A model generated the notes under the pieces. The model made no database searches and had not been told where the DNA came from. It worked only from the letters and a program-made list of their open reading frames with translations. Below, piece by piece: positions 1-5,445 of a stretch of DNA of 32,976 nucleotides. The DNA lies in the IMG/VR virus record IMGVR_UViG_3300023116_000182, positions 1 to 32,976 of that record; one strand, 5' to 3'. This DNA comes from a virus. A program made the translations under genes and the position numbers. The first letter of the stretch is position 1, and each line of letters starts with the position of its first letter.

Positions 1-7
1 GTTTATT

Positions 8-13
8 AAGGAG
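8..13 (+). promoter_or_regulatory. Shine-Dalgarno site of the first gene
   Basis: AAGGAG lies five bases upstream of the ATG at 18. It is one of the few canonical ribosome binding sites in the left part of the window, where most genes rely on stop/start overlap or on an AACGA leader instead. Confidence 0.8.
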
Positions 14-17
14 AATT

Positions 18-233
18 ATGCTTGAATTTGATGATATGGAACTGTTCCAACTTTCTTATTGTATGAGTACAATGGGAGACCAGATGATGATGGGCGGAGA
101 AATCCGTCGTCATGCTTCTATTATGAGTAAGATTAAAGAAGAAATGGATCGACGTAAAAATGCTACGGGAGCATACACCCTGGAAGGCGTACAGCGCCAG
201 TTGCAGCAACAAATTGATGAGATGACCAGTTGA
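18..233 (+). CDS. Small hypothetical protein, charged, Met-rich N-terminus
   Basis: 71 residues, function not recognised. The start is set by a strong AAGGAG site just upstream. The N-terminal half is methionine-rich (MGDQMMMGG around residues 19-27). The C-terminal half (about residues 36-71) is a charged stretch rich in E, K, R and Q that probably forms a helix or coiled coil, ending QLQQQIDEMTS. There is no signal peptide or membrane segment. It is followed by a stem-loop and promoter module, so it probably ends a transcription unit that begins left of the window. Confidence 0.8.
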   Translation: MLEFDDMELFQLSYCMSTMGDQMMMGGEIRRHASIMSKIKEEMDRRKNATGAYTLEGVQRQLQQQIDEMTS

Positions 234-238
234 ACAAG

Positions 239-302
239 TGGCACAGGGGGCGCTGAAATGCCCCCATATGACCCTATAATAGTCTCATAAGCAACGAACC
301 CC
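239..302 (+). promoter_or_regulatory. Stem-loop plus promoter module 1 (PeSL-like)
   Basis: A hairpin with GGGGGC (246-251) and GCCCCC (260-265) is followed by a perfect TATAAT (275-280) and a short leader with AACGA before the ATG at 303. AAGTGGCACAG at its left edge resembles the AAGTGTCACAG found at 1466, 2069 and 3344. The hairpin could end upstream transcription while the -10 starts the next unit. Promoter activity is inferred from sequence only. Confidence 0.65.
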
Positions 303-686
303 ATGACTGCTACCTTCGCTGACTACGCTGCCCAGCAAGACGCTAGGAACACCATCCAACTGAATGTGCGTAAGTGGACTCTGATGCTGTGTGATGCTCT
401 GGTGGACAACTTCAAGTCCCGTAACCATGGCAAAGTCGGTGGTTATGATGCTCCTGTGTATAAGTTCTACCCCGAAGAAGGACGTAAGTATTTCAAGATC
501 ATCATGGAGACTAATTACGGTTCCCGTAGTGTTCATGCTTTTGTGGATAAGAAGACTGGTGAGGTTTATAAGTCTGCATCATTCAAAGCACCTGCCAAAG
601 GTGTTCGTTATGACCTGCGAATCATTGAGCAGCGTGAATGGTTGCTGCAACATGCTGACTGGGCAGGTGGTTACCTTTACAAGTGA
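303..686 (+). CDS. Conserved cyanophage hypothetical protein
   Basis: 127 residues of mixed alpha/beta character. The central part reads VHAFVDKKTGEVYKSASF (about residues 78-95), a beta-hairpin-like segment followed by KAPAKGVRYDLR. I recognise this as a protein that recurs in T4-like cyanophages, but I know of no assigned function. It has no membrane segment or catalytic motif. The ATG follows a TATAAT promoter module and an AACGA leader. Its TGA overlaps the GTG of a possible membrane microprotein (GTGA at 683-686), which suggests translational coupling. Confidence 0.85.
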   Translation: MTATFADYAAQQDARNTIQLNVRKWTLMLCDALVDNFKSRNHGKVGGYDAPVYKFYPEEGRKYFKIIMETNYGSRSVHAFVDKKTGEVYKSASFKAPAKGVRYDLRIIEQREWLLQHADWAGGYLYK

Positions 687-784
687 TCTACTTCCTTATC
701 ATTACTGCTAGTGTTGTATGGGCAGCACTAGCACTCTTTTCACCCTGGTTCAATCATCTCAACAAGGACAATGAACGTTACTAG
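683..784 (+). CDS. Putative 33-residue single-span membrane microprotein
   Basis: The GTG start overlaps the stop of the 303-686 gene (GTGA), and the reading frame runs 33 codons to a TAG that lies 14 bases inside the next gene. Residues 2-22 are strongly hydrophobic (IYFLIITASVVWAALALFSPW), followed by a polar tail, NHLNKDNERY. That is the layout of a one-span membrane protein. It fills the otherwise empty interval 687-770. The overlaps and hydrophobicity support a real gene; the absence of a Shine-Dalgarno site and the small size are the reasons for doubt. Confidence 0.55.
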   Translation: MIYFLIITASVVWAALALFSPWFNHLNKDNERY

Positions 785-974
785 AGAACAACTCATCGAA
801 GCACTCTACAATGAGTATGTGTTTTTATGTCATGATGACTTTGAACCTGGGGTTGATATTGATCCCGAAGATTATCTCACCATGTTAAAAGACATGACTT
901 ATGATGAGTTAGTTGATGAGACTTGCACCGACGATACTTATCACCTGAGTGAGTATATGGAGGCGTGGGGATGA
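771..974 (+). CDS. Small acidic hypothetical protein
   Basis: 67 residues, very acidic (many D and E, few K or R), function unknown. It begins MNVTREQLIEALYNEYVF, which looks like an amphipathic helix, and ends in an acidic stretch closing with YMEAWG. Small acidic proteins are common in the early regions of T4-like phages, where some bind host enzymes, but nothing here shows a target. The ATG overlaps the end of the 683 microprotein frame, and its TGA is overlapped by ATG at 971 (ATGA). Confidence 0.8.
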   Translation: MNVTREQLIEALYNEYVFLCHDDFEPGVDIDPEDYLTMLKDMTYDELVDETCTDDTYHLSEYMEAWG

Positions 975-1105
975 CAAGAACCCATAAACTTGTCTTCATT
1001 AGTTCATTTGTTTGGTTTCTACACTGGGGCACATGTCTATTCTCTACATTAGTGGATACGGTTATCCTAAGAGCACCTGTGAGGATGTTACCTCTTGGTT
1101 TCTGA
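971..1105 (+). CDS. Possible 44-residue membrane microprotein overlapping the metallopeptidase gene
   Basis: The ATG overlaps the stop codon of the preceding gene (ATGA at 971-974), and the frame stays open for 44 codons, ending 73 bases inside the metallopeptidase gene in another frame. Residues 7-28 are hydrophobic (LVFISSFVWFLHWGTCLF). It explains the otherwise empty 975-1032 interval. The second half lies wholly in overlap, so it could be a chance reading frame. It is the second of three similar cases in this stretch. Confidence 0.35.
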   Translation: MTRTHKLVFISSFVWFLHWGTCLFSTLVDTVILRAPVRMLPLGF

Positions 1106-1509
1106 ATAACTTTTTCCCACGTCACAAGATCACGGTGGATATTGTTCATCGTGGATTGAAACGTGAGAACGTACAGGGATATTGTGATGTGGTTGGTGAG
1201 ACCTATCGCCCACGTCACTTTCTGATAGAGTTGGACACTCACATGGATAGGGATTTGTATATAAAAACTCTTTTGCACGAACTGACGCACCTGGCACAGT
1301 GGGTACGCGGTTCGCTGCGACAGCGATACGGAAAATTGTGTTATTCTAAAGTACCAGTGGATAATTGGGAGTATTGGTATCAACCACATGAGATTGAAGC
1401 ACGGGAGGAAGAAGAAAGGTTATTTGAGATGTACCTGACGGACAGGTTTGGACGACCAGATGAAGAAGTGTCACAGTGCTTCGGCAACCGACTCTGTGCT
1501 GCTGTATGA
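1033..1509 (+). CDS. Putative zinc metallopeptidase-like protein (HExxH)
   Basis: 158 residues from the ATG at 1033, preceded by a GGGG stretch; a TTG seven codons upstream is a weaker alternative start. HELTH at residues 82-86, preceded by a hydrophobic run (IKTLL) and followed by LAQW, is a textbook zinc-binding HExxH helix. A downstream acidic helix around PHEIEAREEEE (residues 118-128) could supply the third ligand. Zincin-like proteins of this size occur in T4-like cyanophages. Substrate unknown: cleavage of a host or head protein is possible, but a non-peptidase role is not excluded. The last 18 or so codons read through a sequence that is intergenic module elsewhere (see findings), so the C-terminus may be a late addition. 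Confidence 0.75.
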   Translation: MSILYISGYGYPKSTCEDVTSWFLNNFFPRHKITVDIVHRGLKRENVQGYCDVVGETYRPRHFLIELDTHMDRDLYIKTLLHELTHLAQWVRGSLRQRYGKLCYSKVPVDNWEYWYQPHEIEAREEEERLFEMYLTDRFGRPDEEVSQCFGNRLCAAV

Positions 1510-1535
1510 TTACTAGGTAATCAAGGGAACACCCC
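1463..1535 (+). promoter_or_regulatory. Degenerate stem-loop/promoter module 2 inside and after a gene end
   Basis: AAGAAGTGTCACAG (1463-1476) is the same 14-mer that opens the modules at 2066 and 3341, but here it is inside the metallopeptidase reading frame. A -10-like TATGAT (1505-1510) overlaps that gene's stop codon, and a leader of about 25 bases leads to the ATG at 1536. The hairpin seen in the other copies is not preserved. Confidence 0.45.
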
Positions 1536-1772
1536 ATGCGTCTCCAAACCTCCGCTACCACCATCGACTTCTATCCCGTGAGCAGCGGCAAGCGTTTTGT
1601 CAAGCGCGTTATCTGGCACAAGGGTGAGGAGACTGAGATGACTTCTTTCACCACCCGCGTCAAGTCTGATGCCATTTATGACATCAATCAGTACATCGCC
1701 AACGGTGCTCAAGTCCTGGACTTTAACCTGGAAGCATACACTGGTTCTGATTACTCTCCTGTCTATTGCTAG
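1536..1772 (+). CDS. Small hypothetical protein
   Basis: 78 residues, function not recognised. The sequence suggests a compact beta-rich fold: SATTIDFYPVSSGKRFVKRV near the N-terminus, then an acidic C-terminal half containing YDINQYIANGAQVLDFNLEA. There is no membrane segment. The start follows a TATGAT promoter-like element and the leader AAGGGAACACCCC. Its TAG is overlapped by a GTG that opens a 17-codon hydrophobic frame. Confidence 0.75.
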   Translation: MRLQTSATTIDFYPVSSGKRFVKRVIWHKGEETEMTSFTTRVKSDAIYDINQYIANGAQVLDFNLEAYTGSDYSPVYC

Positions 1773-1825
1773 TGTTTTACTTCTTCGCTCTCATCGTAGT
1801 CCTCGTTCACAACTTTTTTTCATGA
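1772..1825 (+). CDS. Possible 17-residue hydrophobic micro-ORF bridging two genes
   Basis: GTG at 1772 overlaps the TAG of the upstream gene, and the TGA at 1823-1825 overlaps the ATG of the downstream gene, so it fills the gap exactly. The product would be almost entirely hydrophobic (VFYFFALIVVLVHNFFS). Frames this short arise easily by chance, so this may serve only to carry ribosomes between neighbours, or may be nothing. It is listed because of the double overlap and its similarity to the cases at 683 and 971. Confidence 0.25.
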   Translation: MFYFFALIVVLVHNFFS

Positions 1826-2067
1826 CTAACTTCACTGGTGTTTTCCTGACCGTTGAGAATCACGGTTGTGTTTATACTATCTGCACGGAGGGTGAGCTCT
1901 ATTATGCTCCAATTCTTGCTAGTGGTAATGTGAATATGAATGAGTTTCATTGGGTTGATTTTGATGTTGCAGAAACGGATTATGATGAACTGGATGAGAT
2001 TCAGTCTGCACTGATTGATATGATGCAACGCGCTGGATTGTATTTCAAGCAACCAGTGGCAGTTTAA
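1822..2067 (+). CDS. Small acidic hypothetical protein
   Basis: 81 residues from the ATG at 1822. The frame is open further upstream, but that part overlaps the 1536 gene and reads as unlikely low-complexity sequence, so the later ATG is chosen. The N-terminal half looks like beta strands (FTGVFLTVENHGCVYTICTE). Residues about 42-70 are acidic and probably helical (ETDYDELDEIQSALIDMMQR). Function unknown. A stem-loop/promoter module starts at its stop codon. Confidence 0.75.
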   Translation: MTNFTGVFLTVENHGCVYTICTEGELYYAPILASGNVNMNEFHWVDFDVAETDYDELDEIQSALIDMMQRAGLYFKQPVAV

Positions 2068-2137
2068 GAAGTGTCACAGCACCCCTTCCTGGGGTGCTCT
2101 GATGCCCTATACTAAGTTCATCGACAGCAAACGACCG
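2066..2137 (+). promoter_or_regulatory. Stem-loop plus promoter module 3 (PeSL-like)
   Basis: AAGAAGTGTCACAG (2066-2079) leads into a hairpin, AGCACCCC (2078-2085) / GGGGTGCT (2091-2098), then the -10-like TATACT (2108-2113) and a leader with AAACGACCG before the ATG at 2138. It aligns closely with the copy at 3338-3411. An upstream in-frame ATG at 2102 falls inside the conserved promoter block and is therefore unlikely to be the translation start. Confidence 0.65.
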
Positions 2138-2299
2138 ATGACCATCACCGAACGCAATCAGAAACTCTACGACCTGCGGGTTAAGATGGACAAACTCAAT
2201 GCAGAGTTAGCATGGGTCAAGCAAGAGATTTGGTTGACTAATGAAGAGTATGACCGTCAGAATCGCCCTGACCTCTTCACTGAAATGTTTGGAGAATGA
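2138..2299 (+). CDS. Small coiled-coil-like hypothetical protein
   Basis: 53 residues from the ATG at 2138. An earlier in-frame ATG at 2102 is rejected because the same bases form the conserved stem-loop/promoter block found upstream of the gene at 3412. The product is highly charged with a heptad-like pattern (LYDLRVKMDKLNAELAWVKQ around residues 10-29), suggesting an alpha-helical hairpin or coiled coil. Function unknown. Its stop is overlapped by the next start (ATGATGA at 2296-2302). Confidence 0.75.
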   Translation: MTITERNQKLYDLRVKMDKLNAELAWVKQEIWLTNEEYDRQNRPDLFTEMFGE

Positions 2300-2436
2300 T
2301 GACTCAAGAGGATAGAGAGTTTGTTGACTTTCTTTTCAGCAAACTGGTCAAGCATGTTGATACTGATATGCTTGACCTTCACGACTCTGATAGTTGTGAC
2401 GACCACCTGATGTTTGCCCAACTCGAACTTTTCTGA
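2296..2436 (+). CDS. 46-residue acidic hypothetical protein
   Basis: A short frame, start ATGATG at 2296 (or 2299), that exactly fills the gap between two genes. It overlaps the upstream TGA and ends with a TGA whose last base is the A of the next ATG. The product starts MMTQEDREFVDFLFSKLVKH and ends DDHLMFAQLELF, with an acidic middle (DTDMLDLHDSDSCDD). The tight overlap on both sides and the sensible composition make it very likely real. Function unknown. Confidence 0.75.
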   Translation: MMTQEDREFVDFLFSKLVKHVDTDMLDLHDSDSCDDHLMFAQLELF

Positions 2437-3341
2437 TGCAAAACACTCACATCGAACACCCCGAAGATTCCATCCTGACTGGTGACCTTTCAGCACTGAA
2501 TTGGTTCGTCACTGATGGTAGGTTGAGTTTGAAGATTGACGGTGCTCCTGCTATTGTATGGGGACGCAATCCTGCGACTGGTAATTTCTTTGTTGGTACG
2601 AAGAGTGTATTCAACAAGGTAAAGATTAAAATCAATGAATCCCACCAGGACATTGATGATAATCATACTGGTGAAGTAGCAGAGATTCTGCATCTTTGCT
2701 TTGACTATTTGCCACGCTCTCCGTGGATTTTGCAGGGTGACTTTATCGGTGTTGGTGGTAGCGATGAGTACCAACCTAACACCATTACCTATGTCTTCCC
2801 CAGTGTGATTCGGGAGACTATCATTGTTGCTCCTCACACATATTATGATGCTGAGGATGATTTGCGTAATGCAGTTGGTCGCCCGTTGGATTTCAGTCTG
2901 ACTGACACTCATCATTGTAAGTTTATCAAACCACAGTCCTGGATTGCATCAGGTGCTGACCGATTTGAGGATGTGGTTAATGTTGTGATGTTTGCCAAGC
3001 AGATGGCAACAACGTGTGAGTTTGTTGATGATAAACAAGCGCGTGAAATGAAGAAGGTTTTCAACAGTTTCATCAAAACTGGTGCTGACCTGGACGAGGA
3101 GGCACTGACGCTCGCTTGCGGATGCGACCGCAACCTAATTCGATTGTGGAAACTTGTCAAGGCTATTAAGGACGACTGTTTGAAAGTTTGTCGCAATAAT
3201 GGACCTGATGCATATGTAGGATTCGACCGAATTGATGCTGAGGGTTATGTTTATTCTAATGAGTTTGGAATGTTCAAAATAGTTCGTCGGGAGGCGTTCA
3301 GTCGCGCCAACTTCAACAGCGGACGGTTTCAGACCAAATGA
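2436..3341 (+). CDS. Putative nucleotidyltransferase / RNA-DNA ligase-like protein
   Basis: 301 residues. LSLKIDGAPAIVWGRN (residues 30-45) matches motif I of the ATP-dependent ligase and capping-enzyme superfamily, KxDG, with K33 as candidate nucleotide-accepting lysine. WILQGDFIG (97-105) sits where motif III/IIIa-like acidic residues are expected. AEGYVYSNEFGMFKIV (268-283) resembles motifs IV and V, with EG and a final K281. The motif order and spacing fit the family; a C-terminal OB domain is not evident. From memory, related phage proteins may be filed under DUF6267, but I am not certain. Role is inferred: nucleic-acid nick or tRNA repair, or another nucleotidyl transfer. The ATG overlaps the upstream stop (TGATG). 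A module starts at its own stop codon. Confidence 0.7.
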   Translation: MQNTHIEHPEDSILTGDLSALNWFVTDGRLSLKIDGAPAIVWGRNPATGNFFVGTKSVFNKVKIKINESHQDIDDNHTGEVAEILHLCFDYLPRSPWILQGDFIGVGGSDEYQPNTITYVFPSVIRETIIVAPHTYYDAEDDLRNAVGRPLDFSLTDTHHCKFIKPQSWIASGADRFEDVVNVVMFAKQMATTCEFVDDKQAREMKKVFNSFIKTGADLDEEALTLACGCDRNLIRLWKLVKAIKDDCLKVCRNNGPDAYVGFDRIDAEGYVYSNEFGMFKIVRREAFSRANFNSGRFQTK

Positions 3342-3411
3342 AGAAGTGTCACAGCATCCCTCTCTGGGGTGCTCTGATGCCCTATAATAACTTCAGTTCA
3401 AACGAAACGAC
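3338..3411 (+). promoter_or_regulatory. Stem-loop plus promoter module 4 (PeSL-like)
   Basis: The module starts on the stop codon of the ligase-like gene with AAGAAGTGTCACAG (3341-3354). It continues with a hairpin, AGCATCCC (3353-3360) / GGGGTGCT (3366-3373, one G-U pair), a perfect TATAAT (3383-3388) and the leader CAGTTCAAACGAAACGAC (3394-3411), immediately before ATG 3412. That 18-base leader recurs exactly at 8474-8491. Confidence 0.7.
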
Positions 3412-3537
3412 ATGACCGACTTCTTTGAGATTGCAGACGCTCCTGGTGAGATCTTTGACATTCCTGAGATGCAGGAACTTGATGATGAGAACAAGTTTGA
3501 TGTGAATGAGTATCTGAACGCTAACTACGACTACTGA
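3412..3537 (+). CDS. 41-residue acidic hypothetical protein
   Basis: It starts directly after the conserved leader of module 4, and its TGA shares one base with the next ATG (TGATG). The product begins MTDFFEIADAPGEIFDIPEM and ends EYLNANYDY; it is strongly acidic with hardly any basic residues. Function unknown. It is first in a chain of small genes running without gaps to about 4540, so the module 4 promoter probably drives all of them. Confidence 0.75.
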   Translation: MTDFFEIADAPGEIFDIPEMQELDDENKFDVNEYLNANYDY

Positions 3538-3773
3538 TGTCTTTCGTTTCTTTTCCTACTGACCCCAACATCATGAACGACTCCGAACTTCTCCAACTGA
3601 AAGAGAACTACGCTAACATGATTCTTGACGGTATGGATATGGATAGTCTGTGTCAGTTTGCCTTTGATATGTTAATGAACAACCTGAAAGACCTTAATGA
3701 GGAAGATATGAAACAGGAAGTGACCTCTATCTATGATGAGGAAATGCTTGAATCTTTGATGCCTGTTGAATGA
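3537..3773 (+). CDS. Conserved small acidic cyanophage protein
   Basis: 78 residues, acidic. The core, MNDSELLQLKENYANMILDG followed by MDMDSLCQFAFDMLMNNL, looks like two or three amphipathic helices and resembles a small protein I associate with T4-like cyanophages. No function is known to me. The first ATG (3537) overlaps the upstream stop; the internal ATG at residue 13 (MNDSELL) could be the real start, since family members begin there as I recall. Its stop overlaps the next ATG. Confidence 0.8.
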   Translation: MSFVSFPTDPNIMNDSELLQLKENYANMILDGMDMDSLCQFAFDMLMNNLKDLNEEDMKQEVTSIYDEEMLESLMPVE

Positions 3774-3913
3774 TGGAGATGGTACAACTTTCACAGAAGG
3801 AGATCAGGATTCTCCTGGAACTCTTAGAGTCGCAAGACTTATCCAAGGTACAACAAAATGTGTTTGATTTAGTTGTACTACACGAAAAACTGACCTCTTC
3901 ACAGACATACTGA
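3773..3913 (+). CDS. 46-residue helical hypothetical protein
   Basis: A short frame filling 3773-3913. Its ATG overlaps the upstream TGA (TGATG), and the next gene begins two bases after its stop. The product, starting MEMVQLSQKEIRILLELLES, is an amphipathic helix pair rich in Leu, Glu and Gln (then LSKVQQNVFDLVVLHEKL). It could be a small coiled-coil or protein-binding peptide. Function unknown. Confidence 0.7.
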   Translation: MEMVQLSQKEIRILLELLESQDLSKVQQNVFDLVVLHEKLTSSQTY

Positions 3914-3914
3914 A

Positions 3915-4115
3915 ATGAATCATTCTGAGATGACGATGGACGACCGCATGGAACTGATTGATAGTATCATGGAGGACATGTGGGGACTATGTGAATGTTT
4001 TGCAGAGGCGGAGGAAGAGGACAATTGTCGTGCTGTATTTGAGGAGTTTAATGAATGGTTTGATGGAGAGGAATGTGAGGTATGGTGGGTACCTAATTTT
4101 GCAACAATCAACTGA
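3915..4115 (+). CDS. Small very acidic hypothetical protein
   Basis: 66 residues with long acidic runs (FAEAEEEDNC near residue 29, FDGEECEVWW near residue 49) and almost no basic residues. It begins MNHSEMTMDDRMELIDSIM. The acidic, Trp-rich composition would fit a small decoy or inhibitor protein, but nothing in the sequence shows this. It lies in the gap-free small-gene chain. Confidence 0.7.
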   Translation: MNHSEMTMDDRMELIDSIMEDMWGLCECFAEAEEEDNCRAVFEEFNEWFDGEECEVWWVPNFATIN

Positions 4116-4125
4116 GGTGAATGAG

Positions 4126-4350
4126 ATGAATGAAGAGGACATTCGACAGTTTTGTAATGCATTTGAGGATTTCATGAAACATGCTGACATGGAAATGCAC
4201 AAGTATGTGTATGAATCACCTGATGGTGGAAAGACTGTTTATCGGAGGAAACATGGTGATGTAGTACAGGAAGAGATTGGGAATATCTATGAACAGAAAG
4301 CAGCAGAGTTAGAGGTAACTGTTGATTATTACATGAGTGAGTTTCTATGA
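4126..4350 (+). CDS. Small hypothetical protein
   Basis: 74 residues from ATG 4126, which has GAGGTG a few bases upstream. The frame is open to 3958, but that part overlaps the 3915 gene, so the later start is preferred; GTG at 4117 is also possible. The product is helical and charged (MNEEDIRQFCNAFEDFMKHA), then a basic hairpin-like YESPDGGKTVYRRKHGDVV, then an acidic C-terminus. Its stop overlaps the next start (ATGA at 4347). Function unknown. Confidence 0.75.
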   Translation: MNEEDIRQFCNAFEDFMKHADMEMHKYVYESPDGGKTVYRRKHGDVVQEEIGNIYEQKAAELEVTVDYYMSEFL

Positions 4351-4535
4351 CTGATGAAGTTAAGTTGCATTTAGCATTAATGCAAACGCAGAACATTCTG
4401 TCATTGATTGAGGGTAATCAGTATGAGCAGTATATGAAGACTCGTTTGATTACATTACAGGTTGAGATGAACCGACAGTTGAGTTTGATTTCTGCATCTA
4501 AATATGATACAATCAAGGAGCAAACCACACACTGA
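4347..4535 (+). CDS. Small helical hypothetical protein
   Basis: 62 residues. The ATG overlaps the previous stop (ATGA). The whole protein is predicted-helix-like with a heptad pattern (VKLHLALMQTQNILSLIEG, then MKTRLITLQVEMNRQLSLIS), suggesting a coiled coil. There is no membrane or enzyme motif. The following gene starts one base after its stop. Confidence 0.7.
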   Translation: MTDEVKLHLALMQTQNILSLIEGNQYEQYMKTRLITLQVEMNRQLSLISASKYDTIKEQTTH

Positions 4536-4536
4536 A

Positions 4537-4767
4537 ATGAAAAGTCTTTATATTGTTGACTACTGGGTACCATTTCCATCATCAGAATATGGTGGAGTGA
4601 TCAACCTAATTGCAGAGAACGACCATGAGGCATTTAACATTCTTTCTGAGGAAGAGAGTTATGATGATAACTATGGTCATTTAATTATGCAGAATGTGAT
4701 TACAGCACAGAAGTTCACTCTTAAGGAAGACTATGAGAGTGGTATTATTGATTCATTTACGACTTAA
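4537..4767 (+). CDS. Small hypothetical protein, ferredoxin-like-sized alpha/beta
   Basis: 76 residues from ATG 4537; the frame extends upstream to 4504, but only inside the previous gene. The product, MKSLYIVDYWVPFPSSEYGG then VINLIAENDHEAFNILSEEE, reads as beta strand, loop, strand, helix. NDHEAFNIL is a pattern seen in small phage proteins where an (E/D)xxA helix follows a strand. Function unknown. Confidence 0.7.
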   Translation: MKSLYIVDYWVPFPSSEYGGVINLIAENDHEAFNILSEEESYDDNYGHLIMQNVITAQKFTLKEDYESGIIDSFTT

Positions 4768-4773
4768 AGAACT

Positions 4774-4938
4774 ATGGAACAACTGTATCGCATTGAAGAA
4801 TTAGGAACTAACGGTTGGGGTATTACTGATCAGACTGATGTCAAACTCACAAAAGAGCAAGCAAAAGAGCGTCTTGAGAGGAGACTTGCAGAAGGATATA
4901 ATCCCAACCGATTGCGTGCTGTCCCTGATTCCCCATAA
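4774..4938 (+). CDS. Conserved small cyanophage protein (54 residues)
   Basis: Begins MEQLYRIEELGTNGWGITDQ and ends GYNPNRLRAVPDSP. The pattern of an N-terminal strand, a (T/K)KEQA helix with basic and acidic residues, and a terminal NPNxLR-V motif is one I recognise from many T4-like cyanophages, where it is a hypothetical protein. It lies six bases after the previous stop, and its 3' end overlaps the GTG proposed for the next gene. No function known. Confidence 0.8.
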   Translation: MEQLYRIEELGTNGWGITDQTDVKLTKEQAKERLERRLAEGYNPNRLRAVPDSP

Positions 4939-5200
4939 GTCACCAGAGGGATATGAGTATGAGTCAGTACAATTTAAGAGTCATGTTATTGCTGTGTGGC
5001 TTTTATGTCATCGTCGGTATATTTACAATGGTGGTGCTCCGACTCGTACCATCTGGGGATTCTACAATACAAAGACAAACCAATGGCACGCCCCTATCAA
5101 TTCTAAAACAGTAGGAGATGTAATACAACTATCAAACACATCTCCTTATACTTCTATGCCTCTAAACCTTAATCCATTAGAATATGCCTTATACGCCTGA
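4916..5200 (+). CDS. Conserved cyanophage hypothetical protein, GTG start proposed
   Basis: 94 residues from GTG 4916 (23-base overlap with the previous gene); an ATG at 4838 would give 120 residues but overlap 101 bases. The core SHVIAVWLLCHRRYIYNGG, TRTIWGFYNTKTNQWHAPIN and the ending MPLNLNPLEYALY match a recurring cyanophage hypothetical as I remember it, so this is the likely true frame. Probably beta-rich. The start is uncertain because no ATG lies near the expected position. The next gene starts inside its last six codons. Confidence 0.7.
   Translation: MLSLIPHKSPEGYEYESVQFKSHVIAVWLLCHRRYIYNGGAPTRTIWGFYNTKTNQWHAPINSKTVGDVIQLSNTSPYTSMPLNLNPLEYALYA
4953..5114 (+). CDS. Possible nested membrane ORF (53 residues)
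   Basis: An out-of-frame ORF wholly inside the 4916-5200 gene. AGAGGG at 4945-4950 precedes the ATG with a suitable short spacing, better than the outer gene's own start region. Residues 8-31 are a long hydrophobic segment (LRVMLLLCGFYVIVGIFTMV), followed by a polar tail. It might be a real overlapping membrane protein or a by-product of the outer gene's codons. Confidence 0.25.
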   Translation: MSMSQYNLRVMLLLCGFYVIVGIFTMVVLRLVPSGDSTIQRQTNGTPLSILKQ

Positions 5201-5432
5201 AGTCGATGATTATGTAAGATGGAACAAAGATAAACACTCAGTAGAAGGATGGGTGTATTATAAGGACTCACAATACATCACAATCGAAACAGGAGTAAAG
5301 TGTAAGGATCCTGATAACATTACTGATTGTCCTATTCATCATAAGACTCATACTTTGGTATTGTGTTTCCCTGAGTATTATCATCAATTAACATATATCA
5401 AGTCACGCAATAATAAATATGATGAGAAGTAA
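5184..5432 (+). CDS. Conserved small cyanophage protein
   Basis: 82 residues, starting MPYTPEVDDYVRWNKDKHSV and continuing EGWVYYKDSQYITIETGVKC, KDPDNITDCPIHHKTHTLVL. The beta-rich opening resembles an SH3-like barrel, with the C-x(8)-C-x2-H-x3-H cluster around residues 40-55 (C40, C49, H52, H53, H56) that might bind metal. I recognise the protein as recurring in cyanophages, without assigned function. It overlaps the preceding gene by 17 bases. Confidence 0.8.
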   Translation: MPYTPEVDDYVRWNKDKHSVEGWVYYKDSQYITIETGVKCKDPDNITDCPIHHKTHTLVLCFPEYYHQLTYIKSRNNKYDEK

Positions 5433-5445
5433 TCCATCATAAACA

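Noticed and set aside
391-711. 106-residue plus-strand frame overlapping the 303 gene
   Set aside because: Out of frame with a recognised conserved cyanophage protein.
877-1389. 170-residue frame on the minus strand
   Set aside because: Antisense to the metallopeptidase and acidic-protein genes, with no motif, promoter or ribosome site.
2102-2137. Earlier ATG (2102) for the coiled-coil gene at 2138
   Set aside because: These bases align with the hairpin and -10 block upstream of the 3412 gene, so they are promoter, not coding.
4838-4915. ATG at 4838 as start of the 4916 gene
   Set aside because: It would add 26 residues unlike the rest and overlap the conserved 4774 gene by about 100 bases; GTG at 4916 is preferred, with doubt.
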